Source: Flectonema sp. DT1601
Lineage: Eukaryota; Euglenozoa; Diplonemea; Diplonemida; Diplonemidae
Assembly (NCBI GenBank): GCA_964019425.1
Contig: OZ025829.1
Span: 744,001-808,000, forward strand
Length of the DNA stretch: 64,000 nucleotides
Direction: 5' to 3'
Made by a program: the position numbers and the translations under genes. Positions 30,415-39,937 of the stretch are shown one piece after another (the stretch's first letter is position 1; every line of letters starts with the position of its first letter). Below the pieces are notes generated by a model. The model worked only from the letters and a program-made list of their open reading frames with translations, was not told where the DNA came from and made no database searches.

Positions 30415-32559
30415 ATGGTCTTCTTGTGGCTGCGGTTTGCAATTGTTTTGGGGATTGGAGTTGTTTTTGGATATGGAGTGGCTCTGTATGTTCAACTTCA
30501 GCAGAGTAATACAATTAATAAACAACATAATTATATATCAGATACTTTATCAAGCGCGTTGCTACTCGAGATTCAACTTGCTAGTCAAGATGCAGCAGCA
30601 TTCGCCGGTCTATTTGAACAGCAAAGAGGACTTCATCAAGATTCTGTTTTAGAGACTTTTGTAAAACAATTATCACTGCGGGAACACTCTGGATACCTTC
30701 AGGCAATAGAATGGGTTGTGAGAGTTAATGGTGATGATGAAAGGATCGATTTTGAAACAGATCATTTAATGAATTCTCAATACAAAACAATAACAAGACT
30801 TTCAGAAGACTACACGAGAGTACGACAAGACGTTAAGGAAACATATTATCCTGTTATTGCAACTGTTCCAATCACACTTAATGATTTAACCTTTAGTGTT
30901 CATGGAAATGATGTTGGTGCTGTACCACGCTCTTTAGATGTTATGGAAGCAGCTATATCCACAGATAGAACAGAAGCATCAGCAATGGTGACTCACTTAG
31001 TACCTGGTGAGCAGTGTGTGTTATTCGCAACAGCTGTCTCAGTCAACAGAACAGCTGGTCTCACTATAACTTCGATTCGTATAAATGAAGTAGTTATGAA
31101 AGCTGTTCCGTTGTCAATGATGTCTGATTTCAGTGTTTTAATTTATGACCAAACTGCTAATGGTGAGCTCATATTTGCTTATGATGGTTTAACCAGAATT
31201 CCAATAAATATTACTGACAAACAAGTCACCTACAGTGGTGATGTTGTTTGGAGGTCTGTAACAGTCGGTAGTCGTGAATGGAGATTAGCGATATACGTAA
31301 CGAATTATCTCAAAGAAAAGACGATTAGAAGTGGTCTTTCTTTATTAATTGGACTGCTCTCTGGAGGAGGAATGATGGCTATCCTGACTGTGATGTTTTT
31401 ATCATTTTTGTACAACGTTCGTGTGAATCGTCGGTTGCACCTTCAGCTGTTGGCGACCTTCACATGTGCTGAGGCGATTAGAAATATGGACCTGGACACG
31501 GCGTCAGAATACTACAAAACTGCGATAGCAACTCACAAGTCGATGAGTCGAATATTACTCTGCTGTGCTGATATTATTGATGTGATGAAAGAATACAGAC
31601 GTTTCTTACCTCAGGTCTGGAACTGGGTGGAAGAGGAATCCGCCATCGCTGAAGACGAAGTCGGAGTCGAAGAATTCAGCTTCTCGACAACGTTTCGGAG
31701 TAGAAACATTTCCCGGGCTCTCTCTGATGCTTTGAGTTCAAATAGCTCTGAACTTGCTCATTATTTAAATGGTACGAAAAGGAACAGCCTCTCTACTAAA
31801 ATAGGAGGGACACTCACTATTTATAGAGGAAAAGTTACCGCATTTGAAATAATTCTTCAGAGTAAAAAATCTCCGAAGATGATAAATACTTTTCTGAGTG
31901 CTGTGGCGGCATCTGTCGATAATATGATGAGATTTATTTTTGTTAAGGCTGACTCTGTCCTCTTATCTTACAACGGGTACGAACCCGAACCAGCAATAGA
32001 CGTTGTGAGGACTGTGCGACTTGCTAAGGTCACAGATTCAGACACGTTGGGAGAATCACAACATGAGCAGATTCACATTAGCTGTACGCTACTTCAAGAA
32101 GTTGTCAACTTTGGTGTGATTGGCGGAGCAACCAGTCGATTTTACTCGTTAGTGGGTGTGATTGTTAACATTATATCAAATTTTAGAGATTTCTCGCAAA
32201 CATTCCAACTGCCTGCAATATGCAACGAGAATTTCGCAAATTCCTGTACCAGCCTACAACACATTGAACTGTGTAGTTTATACACAGATTGTAGTATTGC
32301 ACAATCTGTTTATTCACTTCATGGATTATTAGATGATGTGCTACCCGAGTCTTCAATTCATACTTGTCAAGATTTACTGTCTGGAGATAGCATTGAAAAG
32401 GTTACTTTAGACCACCCGATTTGGAAGTATTACAATGAAAGACTTAATCTTCAGTATCCAGTAGGAGCTCCCTTCATACAAGTCGTAGCTTTCTCATCGC
32501 AAGTCAGCGGGTGTACTGATGCTCAAACTTGGAGAAAACCTGATTTCAATTCCATTTGA
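30415..32559 (+). CDS. CHASE-domain transmembrane receptor with degenerate class III cyclase-like domain
   Basis: 714 aa. TM1 spans about residues 4-27. An extracellular region (about 55-290) with 'SQDAAAFAGLFEQQRGLHQDSVLETFVKQL', 'YLQAIEWVVRV' and 'YYPVIATVPI' has the layout of a CHASE sensor domain, which binds small ligands in cyclases and sensor kinases. TM2 is at about 306-333. The cytoplasmic part has a helical linker (340-430), then about 463-660 with 'TLTIYRGKVTAFEIIL', 'VVNFGVIGGATSRFYSLVGVIVNIISNFRDF' and 'LCSLYTDCSIAQSVYSLHGLL', matching the order of a class III nucleotide cyclase homology domain. The metal-binding Asp expected after the first strand is not seen (Glu instead), so it is probably catalytically dead or regulatory. 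Confidence is good for the topology and moderate for the domain names. Confidence 0.7.
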   Translation: MVFLWLRFAIVLGIGVVFGYGVALYVQLQQSNTINKQHNYISDTLSSALLLEIQLASQDAAAFAGLFEQQRGLHQDSVLETFVKQLSLREHSGYLQAIEWVVRVNGDDERIDFETDHLMNSQYKTITRLSEDYTRVRQDVKETYYPVIATVPITLNDLTFSVHGNDVGAVPRSLDVMEAAISTDRTEASAMVTHLVPGEQCVLFATAVSVNRTAGLTITSIRINEVVMKAVPLSMMSDFSVLIYDQTANGELIFAYDGLTRIPINITDKQVTYSGDVVWRSVTVGSREWRLAIYVTNYLKEKTIRSGLSLLIGLLSGGGMMAILTVMFLSFLYNVRVNRRLHLQLLATFTCAEAIRNMDLDTASEYYKTAIATHKSMSRILLCCADIIDVMKEYRRFLPQVWNWVEEESAIAEDEVGVEEFSFSTTFRSRNISRALSDALSSNSSELAHYLNGTKRNSLSTKIGGTLTIYRGKVTAFEIILQSKKSPKMINTFLSAVAASVDNMMRFIFVKADSVLLSYNGYEPEPAIDVVRTVRLAKVTDSDTLGESQHEQIHISCTLLQEVVNFGVIGGATSRFYSLVGVIVNIISNFRDFSQTFQLPAICNENFANSCTSLQHIELCSLYTDCSIAQSVYSLHGLLDDVLPESSIHTCQDLLSGDSIEKVTLDHPIWKYYNERLNLQYPVGAPFIQVVAFSSQVSGCTDAQTWRKPDFNSI

Positions 32560-34216
32560 TTTCAGTAAGCGACACATTGCTGAGCAGTAATTTTTCACGT
32601 TGGTTTTGTCTTGTGAAGTGAGGAATAGATTTCATTTTGTGTGATTCGCGTGATAATCCTAAAAAGGGTTATCGTTGTGTTTCTTTTTCTAAACACCTCT
32701 CACATTCAAAAGATCTGCCAAGAGATTAAGAATAAAAAAGAAATTGATCGCAATGCCAAAAAGTGCGTAGCTGAGAAGATGCTGTTCCTGTTCACATCAC
32801 GGAACTGTTTCTCAAATGGCAGCTGATAGAATTTAAAAATTCTTTTTTTCTTTTTTTTGGTTCTTTTTTTTTTATTTGCTCATAGCACCAAGATTCAGAT
32901 CTCCGTGTTAAGGCCACCTCGCTATTAACAAATGTTAATACTGGGAGATTCCTCTCAATCGGTTCTGCGATGCAATTTTTTCGCAGATTTGTCAGTATCG
33001 GTACCACTGTTAAGTTCCCGTGTTTCACGATGTCCAGTGTCGCTAAGCGATTTAAAAAAAAAAAAAAATAATAATGATGCCGAAGGATCCAAAGAAAGAT
33101 TTCTAGGTCCGGCGCAGTTATGACCTTAAACTGACTGTCATGTTACCTGATCCTTTTGGTTTTCATTTCTTGCTGAGTGACATGGCTATGTGCTGCCCAA
33201 TTTTTTTGTGGTACATTTCTAAAGCTTTGGACAACTGGGGGTGAACGATCCTCGGTACTGTTCCGGGGTTTTCTATTTTCTTTCGTGGAGTGTGGGCATT
33301 ATAAAGAAAGATGTATATGAAAGAAAGAAATTTTTTTATTTTTTTCACCTTCCCCCCACTCCCTCTTTTATTTTCTTTAGTTGTTTACAACCTGTTAGCC
33401 TCTGGGCAAGGTGGAAGCTGGAAGTCGATCACTTCCAGCCGATACTATGAAACTACAATCTTCGCGATTGGGTCCTTACTGATGCGGGCTACCCAGACCC
33501 CTCGTAGTCATCAGTTTGTATTTGGCTAAAAACCGATTCGTTATTTTATTTGATGTCCTTCTTACGAATTATTAATTAGATTGGATGATATTATTTTTTG
33601 TAACTACAAAAACCCGTTTGTTCGGTAGAAAAAAGAGAATTGTGGCAGGGTAGCTAACCTTTTCCTTTATTAGGATTTCGTTGGTTGCGCACAATTAAAA
33701 CTTCCCGGCAAGCATTCACTCGTGTTTACGATTTCTAATGGAAAAATCTGAGGGCTATCCGCTCTCTTTTTCCCCCCTTCTTCATGCCGTCACCCCAACA
33801 TTATTTGTTGGATTATGCAACCCCCTCAGATTTTCTAACTGAATTCTGGATAACGCTACCATAATTTATTTAAGGTGAGTGCTCCGCTAGTAGTGTGCTA
33901 CGAACTAGCAATTTTTGCTAACATATTTTTTTCAAAGAATTGTTGATTTTAAGCAAGTAATTTGTAGGTGAAACCTACACTCTGCCGTATTACATTATAC
34001 CCTGGTTTTGGTTTCCCAGGGCTCACGATTAATTCAAAATTGAATAACTCGATTCCGTACTGCACTGAATGACAACACGGAAAAAGAGATGTGTATGCAG
34101 CTAAGTTAGAAACATTTATTATAATGTAAAGTATTTACGTCAATCGCAGAGTGTATACCTACACTAACATTACCTTTAGTCACTGTATCTCAGAACTAAT
34201 GTTAAATTATCGGTAT

Positions 34217-34265
34217 GTTATTTATGATACAAAACATTTGTATTTTACGTACAAACTCGAACAGT
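34217..34265 (+). repeat. Short dispersed repeat B, copy 2
   Basis: 49 nt matching 6460-6508 in the same orientation with about six mismatches. It keeps the ATACAAA/TTTGTAT foldback. It lies about 390 nt upstream of the terminal-inverted-repeat element. Confidence 0.6.
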
Positions 34266-34654
34266 TAACCCCCCTTCTTTTTTGGTTCCTAAAGTGGTTA
34301 CTGTTTTTACATTGTCAAAGTTTCACCCCCGTATTCTTTTTTGGTACATGCGCCCGTGGTTTACACACAGCAAAGCTCAGTACGCAATGTATTGGACTTC
34401 CTTGTCTTATCTAATAGGGAGACTGTTAAGTGGTTTGTTTTAGATAAAATGAAGTCCCTTAGAACTTACTGATGAAGGCCTAAAAAGGGACGAGTATAAG
34501 ATTAAGGCTCCTGAAACTACATATTCTATTAGGAAACTGCAGAAATGAATACTTTTCTTTTACTTCATTATTTTTTATTAAATTTGATGATCCTGTCTAA
34601 TAGGGGGACTGTGTTAAACAGTAAAAGAAATAACTAAGGGTAAAGGGGTCTTTC

Positions 34655-35011
34655 CTACACAAATAGTTTCAGAACGGCCATTCATTACAAAATCCAAAAT
34701 GGCTGTAAACCGTCCAGTTCGATCCTGGGTGAGGGCATTTTTTTTTTTCCTGGATTTTTTTTTCAGGTTGGACTTTGTACGGGAGAGGTTGGCTTTTATT
34801 AGTGGCTCCCCCCCCTTGGGGGGGGGTTGGGGGGGGGGGCTTGCGTTCCGCCAAGTTCTTGGCGGAACGCAAGGCCCCCCCTTGCACTCTTCCCAGCTTA
34901 ATATCCATTAGTAGCAAATTTGTTTTTTGAGGTTGGACTTTGTACGGGACAGGCAGACTTTGTACGGGAGAGGTTGGCTTTTATTAGGGGCTCCCCCCCC
35001 TTGGGGGGGGG

Positions 35012-35044
<33 letters not shown>

Positions 35045-35377
35045 CTTGCACTCTTCCCCAGCTTAACATCCATTAGTAGCAAACTTGTTTTTTGAGGTCG
35101 GAGAGGTTGGCTTTTATTAGTGGCTCCCCCCCCTTGGGGGGGGTTGGGGGGGGGGCTTGCACTCTTCCCAGCTTAATATCCATTAGTAGCAAATTTGTTT
35201 TTTGAGGTTGGACTTTGTACGGGACAGGCAGACTTTGTACGGGAGAGGTTGGCTTTTATTAGGGGCTCCCCCCCCTTGCACTCTTCCCAGCTTAATACCC
35301 GTTCTGGTATGGTTTTTCGGGCCCCCCAGCCATTTTGGATTTTGTAATAAACGCCCGTTCTGAAACTATTTGTGTAG
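34655..35377. mobile_element. Non-autonomous TIR element with G-rich tandem repeats
   Basis: Terminal inverted repeats of 51 nt lie at 34655-34705 and 35327-35377 and match at 48 of 51 positions. The interior is about four tandem units of roughly 95-165 nt, each with 'ACTTTGTACGGGA', 'GGTTGGCTTTTATTAG', a C8 then G8-9 foldback and 'CTCTTCCCAGCTTAAT'. Units start near 34765, 34931, 35101 and 35205. The first unit also holds a perfect 16-bp palindrome (34840-34873). The second has an uninterrupted run of about 29 G. No coding sequence and no convincing target-site duplication are seen. It fits a foldback- or MITE-type DNA element. Alternative: a structured RNA locus. Confidence 0.75.
34840..34873. 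repeat. Perfect 16-bp palindrome with 2-nt loop
   Basis: CTTGCGTTCCGCCAAG followed by TT and its exact reverse complement. It occurs only in the first tandem unit of the TIR element, directly before a C run, and may be a nested insertion or replication product. Confidence 0.85.
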
Positions 35378-36797
35378 TAAACGCTAGTTTGCCCAATAAC
35401 TAATTTGACGTAGTCCCTTTGCTGAGAAGGGGCAAGAGTAGGACAGGCCTGACACTGCAGTGTCCCCATTACTTTCTTCGCTGAAGAGGGCTAGGTAAGG
35501 GAATGGTCTGGTCTGAAGAAAGATTTCTTAATTTTAGCCTGAATCCATCCATTATTTGTTTGTTGTCCTACGAACTTTTGCATTCGATTTTTTTGTATCT
35601 ATCTAAAGGTTTTGCCCAAGCTCACTCCGTTGCTGACGAAGCGATGGCTGTTTTTTTGTTATTTATCATATTTCTAATTCTGTTATTTATTTTTATTACA
35701 TAGTTTCTTAGTATTATCTTTTTTTTTTTTTTTTTTTTTTTTTTGGGTTATGTTTAATTAACCCTCTGACAGCCGAAACCACCATATTTTATAAACGGAA
35801 TATTTTTTTTGTGCAAAAGGAATTCAAGTTCTTCACAAATAAATATCTGTTCCTTCGAAAAAAGTTTGGTGCGCACAGTTGTTACGATCCCCCTTTTTTT
35901 ATTTTGTTTGCTATTCCAGAAATCCGTCCCTGCACTTTAGTAATTATTCTATTTTTTTTTTTTTTTATTTACACTCTCAGTTCCAATCTTTGCACGTTTG
36001 TCTGCCTTAGACCAGCTGGTCTGTCGGAGTATTCTTGTAATGGAGGAATAATAACTGTTTTCAGGGGGAGGGGGGCAAACCAAAAGCATTTTTTCTGTCA
36101 GACGGGAATTTATTTACATTTCTTTTTTTTCCCTGCAGGTTTAAAGTTACTAACCTTTCCAGGTTACGTATTGCCATTTTATTTGCTATGACTTCCTTAT
36201 CGTGGTTTCTGTAAAACTGAAGCCCCTTCGGAGTGCAGTAAATTATTATTAATTTTTTTCTCGTTTACCTTTTATCGTAGCATTGCTACGTTTGTTTATT
36301 ATTAACCATTGTAATAGTTTTATGTTTTTTTTTGTTTTTCTGCTAAAAACATTGGAGTGTTTTTTCCCCTCCCACTTTGGCTAAATAGTCATACACTAAA
36401 CTACACTTTATACTTTCTTACATTTGTTGTAGAAGAGTACTCCACCATGGTGTGCCACGAAGTAGTGATAGTGATAAAAAAAAAGTTTTTTTTTTTATCA
36501 AAAAGTAACTTAGGGGTAACTTGATAGTAGATTGTTAATATAATTATAAGTCAAACATTTAAGTCCCTTGACGTCATCAGCATTGCCTGTTAGTTGTATG
36601 TGTTAGTTCACTTACTTCAGGTAGTCACTTGCTTCTGTTCGATCTACGTCTCTTCTCTGGTAAATTGATACCTAATTTCGATAAAATAAATAAATCATAT
36701 GATGTTAGTTAACTTATAGCCTGCGATCCCTTTCTGGGGATGTTTCAGTGTTAGTAGTCAAGGATTAAAGTTGTTGTTGAAGTTTTTTTTTCTTAAG

Positions 36798-36831
<34 letters not shown>

Positions 36832-36858
36832 ATATTTTAGAAATTCCAATAAATTAAT

Positions 36859-38142
36859 ATGCAGGTATCAGTTACCTTCCTTGATACTGAATTCTCAAGT
36901 GTGTTATTCACAGCCACTATCGATTCTGTGGTCGGTGATGTGCTGACAGTCGTGTCTGACGAATGGCATATCGATCCGGAGGGTGTCGAACTCCTATTCG
37001 ATGGTGAAGTACTTCATGTAAATGAGAAACTGATTTCATACGGAATACAATCTGATGCTGAGTTGAGTGTTGTTGAAAAGAGAGATCGATTATTTGGGAA
37101 GTCTTTCTTTATAAATGAAACCATGAGGGAGTCGATGTTAAAATGGTATACCAACAGTCAAGATGAAGTTCTTTTGATAGATTCCTCGACATTCTCTGAA
37201 GATGATCACTTTAACTTTGATAGCAAATTACTTACTTATGAAATTAAAAAGATTTCGTTCAAAAATCTGAACGCTACTTCTGTTGGTCGAAATTTTCTAA
37301 ACAAATACGAATTCCCCATCGAAGTTGACTTGTCAGGTTTTAATAGCATCACTAATGTTGATGGTTTCTTTATGAGTTGTTGCTTCTTTATTGCACAACT
37401 TGACTTGTCAGGTTTTTGTAACACCACCAGCATTGGAAATAATTTTCTAAGTGAATGTTGTTCGATAACAGAAATCAACATGTCTGGTTTAACGAGTGTT
37501 ATTTATGTTGGTAGGAGTTTCTTATACAGATGCACCTCTGTTGAGAAACTTGATTTATCATGTTTTCATAACACTACTGCAATTGGAGATAATTTTCTTC
37601 GTGAATGTTATTCGTTAACAGAACTTGATTTGTCAGGAATTTGTAATGTCTGTTCCATAGATAATAACTTCCTCTGTGGGTGTGCTTCATTACCGTCTGT
37701 TGATTTGCGATCTTTTTGTGACGTTACTAGAATCGGAATAGGATTTCTTCAAGATTGTTACTCAGTGTCAAGTGTGTACCTACCTTGTCTTATTCTTATC
37801 ACACGAGTAAATGATTGTTTTCTTTACAACTGTTCATCATTAACAACTATTAATTTATCAACGTTAACCAACGTCACGTTAATTGGAGATAGTTTCCTTT
37901 ACGGATGTAGTTCCATATCTGAACTTGACTTGTCGTGTTTTAGTAACTTAACGACAATTGATAATTATTTTTTAAATTATTGTGATTCGTTAGTTAAATT
38001 AGATCTGAGTTATTTTATTATTATTAATGTTGGAATTGACTTTTTAAATGGTTGCAAATCCCTTCAGTCTGTTACGTCCTCAGAGGGTAATCGATTACTG
38101 TTTATGTCTGCTTCTGACTTGCCTGAAGAGTTGTTTAGGTAA
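36859..38142 (+). CDS. BspA-type leucine-rich-repeat protein with N-terminal ubiquitin-like domain
   Basis: 427 aa. Residues 1-72 (MQVSVTFLDTEFSSVLFTAT..., VELLFDGEVLHVNEKLISYGI) have the ubiquitin-like pattern, with the 'LLFDGEVL...L..YGI' turn typical of Ubls. Residues about 110-415 are roughly a dozen 22-24-residue LRR_5/BspA repeats of the form 'xxIGxNFLxxCxSLTELDLSGFxNxT', usual in surface and intracellular proteins of many protists. No signal peptide or membrane segment is seen, so this copy is probably intracellular. It has no Gly-Gly end. The ATG follows a TTTTAG acceptor by 18 nt, and only 72 nt separate its stop from the proA ATG. Combining a Ubl with BspA repeats suggests a proteasome- or ubiquitin-linked adaptor; this is inference. 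Confidence 0.85.
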   Translation: MQVSVTFLDTEFSSVLFTATIDSVVGDVLTVVSDEWHIDPEGVELLFDGEVLHVNEKLISYGIQSDAELSVVEKRDRLFGKSFFINETMRESMLKWYTNSQDEVLLIDSSTFSEDDHFNFDSKLLTYEIKKISFKNLNATSVGRNFLNKYEFPIEVDLSGFNSITNVDGFFMSCCFFIAQLDLSGFCNTTSIGNNFLSECCSITEINMSGLTSVIYVGRSFLYRCTSVEKLDLSCFHNTTAIGDNFLRECYSLTELDLSGICNVCSIDNNFLCGCASLPSVDLRSFCDVTRIGIGFLQDCYSVSSVYLPCLILITRVNDCFLYNCSSLTTINLSTLTNVTLIGDSFLYGCSSISELDLSCFSNLTTIDNYFLNYCDSLVKLDLSYFIIINVGIDFLNGCKSLQSVTSSEGNRLLFMSASDLPEELFR

Positions 38143-38214
38143 TCAAAGTGGTAACTCTGATTTCGATAAAAAGAAGGATTCATAATCTTCTTTTACTTCA
38201 AGCCTTCCTTAAAC

Positions 38215-39480
38215 ATGTCGACTGTGAGAGAAATTGCCAGACTGGTGAGAAGCTCATCGCGGACGGTGGCAGGGCTGTCATTGGCTCAAAGAAATGAAGC
38301 GCTGAGACATGTAGCGGAAGGACTTTCACGAAATAAAAACAGAATTACAGAAGCGAATAAAGAAGACATCAGCCGCTCCTCTTCTGATACTGACGTATCG
38401 AAGGCAATGCTTTCACGACTGACATTTCAAGACGGAAAGATAGATCAAAGCGTTGCAGGAGTCAAAGATCTTATGCGACTCGCTGATCCAATTGGTGCTA
38501 CTCAGATACACAGGGAGCTTTCGCCCGGACTCGAACTGAAGCGTGTGTCAGTTCCATTGGGAGTACTCGGGATTATATTTGAAGCCCGTCCTGACGCAGC
38601 AGTTCAGATTGCAGCACTTTCGATAAAGTCGGGTAATGGGACTATTTTGAAGTGTGGGAGGGAAGCTGTTCTGACATGCACAGAAATTGTTCAAACAATC
38701 AAAGGAAGCCTTCAAGAAACCGACTGTCCTGCAGACTCCATCTCACTTCTAACAACAAGAGAACAAACAACAGAGATGATGAAATGTAATAAAGATATCG
38801 ATTTAATAATCCCGAGAGGATCTAATGAGTTCGTTCAATTCGTTCAAAAGAATACAACAATTCCAGTTCTCGGTCATGCTGATGGGATCTGTCATGTTTA
38901 CATTGATAAGAGTGCTGACCTCTCAAGTGCTCTTTCCATTGCAATTGATAGTAAGACACAATACCCAAGTGCTTGTAATTCAATGGAAACACTTATTGTT
39001 CATGCTGATGTTGCTGAGGAATTCTTACCTAAGTTTGAGTCTCATTGTCAAGCAAAGGGAGTTAAGTTGAATGGTTGTTCTGCTACTCGTCGAATTATTA
39101 GTTCAGCAGGTGAAGTTGAGTCTTTCGCTGTTGAATTCTGTGATCTGGAGTGTAATGTAATAATTGTTAATAATATTAATGAAGCGATTGATCACATTGA
39201 ACAGTTTGGTTCTAAACACACGGACTGCATTGTTACTGAAGATGAGACTACTGCTCAGTTCTTTCAGTCGCAGGTGTCATCTGCGGGAGTGTTTCATAAT
39301 TGCTCAACTCGTTTTGCTGATGGATTTCGTTATGGATTTGGTGCTGAGGTCGGTGTTTCAACTTCTTCACTTCCACCACGAGGGCCTGTTGGATTAGATG
39401 GGATTACAACTTACAAGTACGTTGTTTCTGGTAAGAATCACATTGTTGATGGTGCGACGTTCACTCACAAAGACTTGTAA
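38215..39480 (+). CDS. proA: Gamma-glutamyl phosphate reductase (stand-alone)
   Basis: 421 aa, the normal length of bacterial ProA. It reduces gamma-glutamyl phosphate to glutamate semialdehyde with NADPH in proline synthesis. The catalytic Cys is at residue 254 in YPSACNSMETL. Other family blocks are GIIFEARPDAAVQIAAL, SIKSGNGTILK, PRGSNEF, LGHADGICHVYID and the C-terminal GFGAEVGVSTSSLPPRGPVGLDGITTYKY signature (positions about 380-410). Plants and animals fuse it to glutamate kinase (P5CS); here it is separate, as in bacteria, fungi and some protists, and no kinase gene is in the window. No transit peptide is seen. An acceptor-like CTTCAAG ends at 38202, 12 nt before the ATG. It lies very close behind the Ubl-LRR gene. 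Confidence 0.97.
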   Translation: MSTVREIARLVRSSSRTVAGLSLAQRNEALRHVAEGLSRNKNRITEANKEDISRSSSDTDVSKAMLSRLTFQDGKIDQSVAGVKDLMRLADPIGATQIHRELSPGLELKRVSVPLGVLGIIFEARPDAAVQIAALSIKSGNGTILKCGREAVLTCTEIVQTIKGSLQETDCPADSISLLTTREQTTEMMKCNKDIDLIIPRGSNEFVQFVQKNTTIPVLGHADGICHVYIDKSADLSSALSIAIDSKTQYPSACNSMETLIVHADVAEEFLPKFESHCQAKGVKLNGCSATRRIISSAGEVESFAVEFCDLECNVIIVNNINEAIDHIEQFGSKHTDCIVTEDETTAQFFQSQVSSAGVFHNCSTRFADGFRYGFGAEVGVSTSSLPPRGPVGLDGITTYKYVVSGKNHIVDGATFTHKDL

Positions 39481-39933
39481 CACTTTGAGAACAAATCGAT
39501 CCTCCAACACAACCAAGTCTGACTTTATCGACTTAAACAAAAGAGATATTTTCCTATTCGTTGAGGAGGAGGAGGGAAGGTAACATATTTGAGCGATGGA
39601 AAAACCGTAAATAGGAGTTTTTCTTTAGCCCGCATTTCCGTTTTTTTTTTATATAAAACATTTTTTTTTCCTTATTTTATTTTTATTTTTATAATCTCTT
39701 GCGACTTAGATCTTGTGCTCAGGATATTCTAATGGTTTAACCAGAAGCCGTGCACTTCTGCGAGAGAGATTCGCTCCTCTTGTTGATATGATGCGCGCAA
39801 TTTTTTGTATGGTGTCTGAAGAGAACTATTACGGTTATTTAAGTATTACGACAGGACTAACAATAACACAAGCAGCGTTGAGAATACAACGACAACTTTT
39901 CTACCACAGCACTGAAAAAAATATTAAAAAAAA
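39481..39933. other. Intergenic region with a candidate small ORF
   Basis: 453 nt. The first half is T-rich 3' UTR-like sequence. A protein-like frame lies in the second half, with its first ATG at 39788 (listed separately). No acceptor with good context was found directly before the metaxin-like ATG at 39934, unlike most genes here. Confidence 0.45.
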
Positions 39934-39937
39934 ATGA
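39788..39937 (+). CDS. Small ORF overlapping the metaxin-like start by four bases
   Basis: 49 codons from ATG 39788, beginning MMRAIFCMVSEENYYGYL and ending EKNIKKK. The frame is open further upstream to 39713 with protein-like sequence (GLTRSRALLRERFAPLVD), so it could be the end of an exon whose 5' part I cannot place. It stops in TGA at 39935-39937, sharing ATGA with the next gene's ATG. No homology is recognised. It could be a short upstream ORF of the metaxin mRNA, a real microprotein, or chance. Confidence 0.3.
   Translation: MMRAIFCMVSEENYYGYLSITTGLTITQAALRIQRQLFYHSTEKNIKKK

Larger units (their letters stand above)
32560..36858. other. 4.3-kb noncoding block with an inverted-repeat element
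   Basis: No full gene is seen. It holds repeat B copy 2 (34217-34265), a terminal-inverted-repeat element at 34655-35377, a hairpin at about 32651-32672 (GATAATCCT/AGGGTTATC, one G-T pair), and long T runs (for example 36800-36830). A coding-like stretch at about 33374-33529 follows an acceptor (TTTTCTTTAG) and reads VYNLLASGQGGSWKS... to ...TPRSHQFVFG before a stop. It may be a lone exon or a decayed gene. An acceptor (GATATTTTAG) ends at 36840 before the LRR gene. Confidence 0.5.

Noticed and set aside
34700-34740. Possible tRNA T-arm (GTTCGATCC) at the left end of the TIR element
   Set aside because: The flanking bases do not pair as a T stem, and no acceptor or anticodon arms can be drawn. 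Scanning the gaps for other T-loop-like sequences found no tRNA.
34805-35045. Long G runs as assembly artefacts only
   Set aside because: The exact length of the longest run may be wrong, but the C/G foldbacks recur in three or four tandem units with unique sequence between them, so the repeat structure itself is real.
36859-38142. Bacterial contamination or a secreted BspA antigen
   Set aside because: There is no signal peptide, codon use matches neighbours, a eukaryotic-type Ubl is fused, and the gene has the same acceptor-type leader as the rest.
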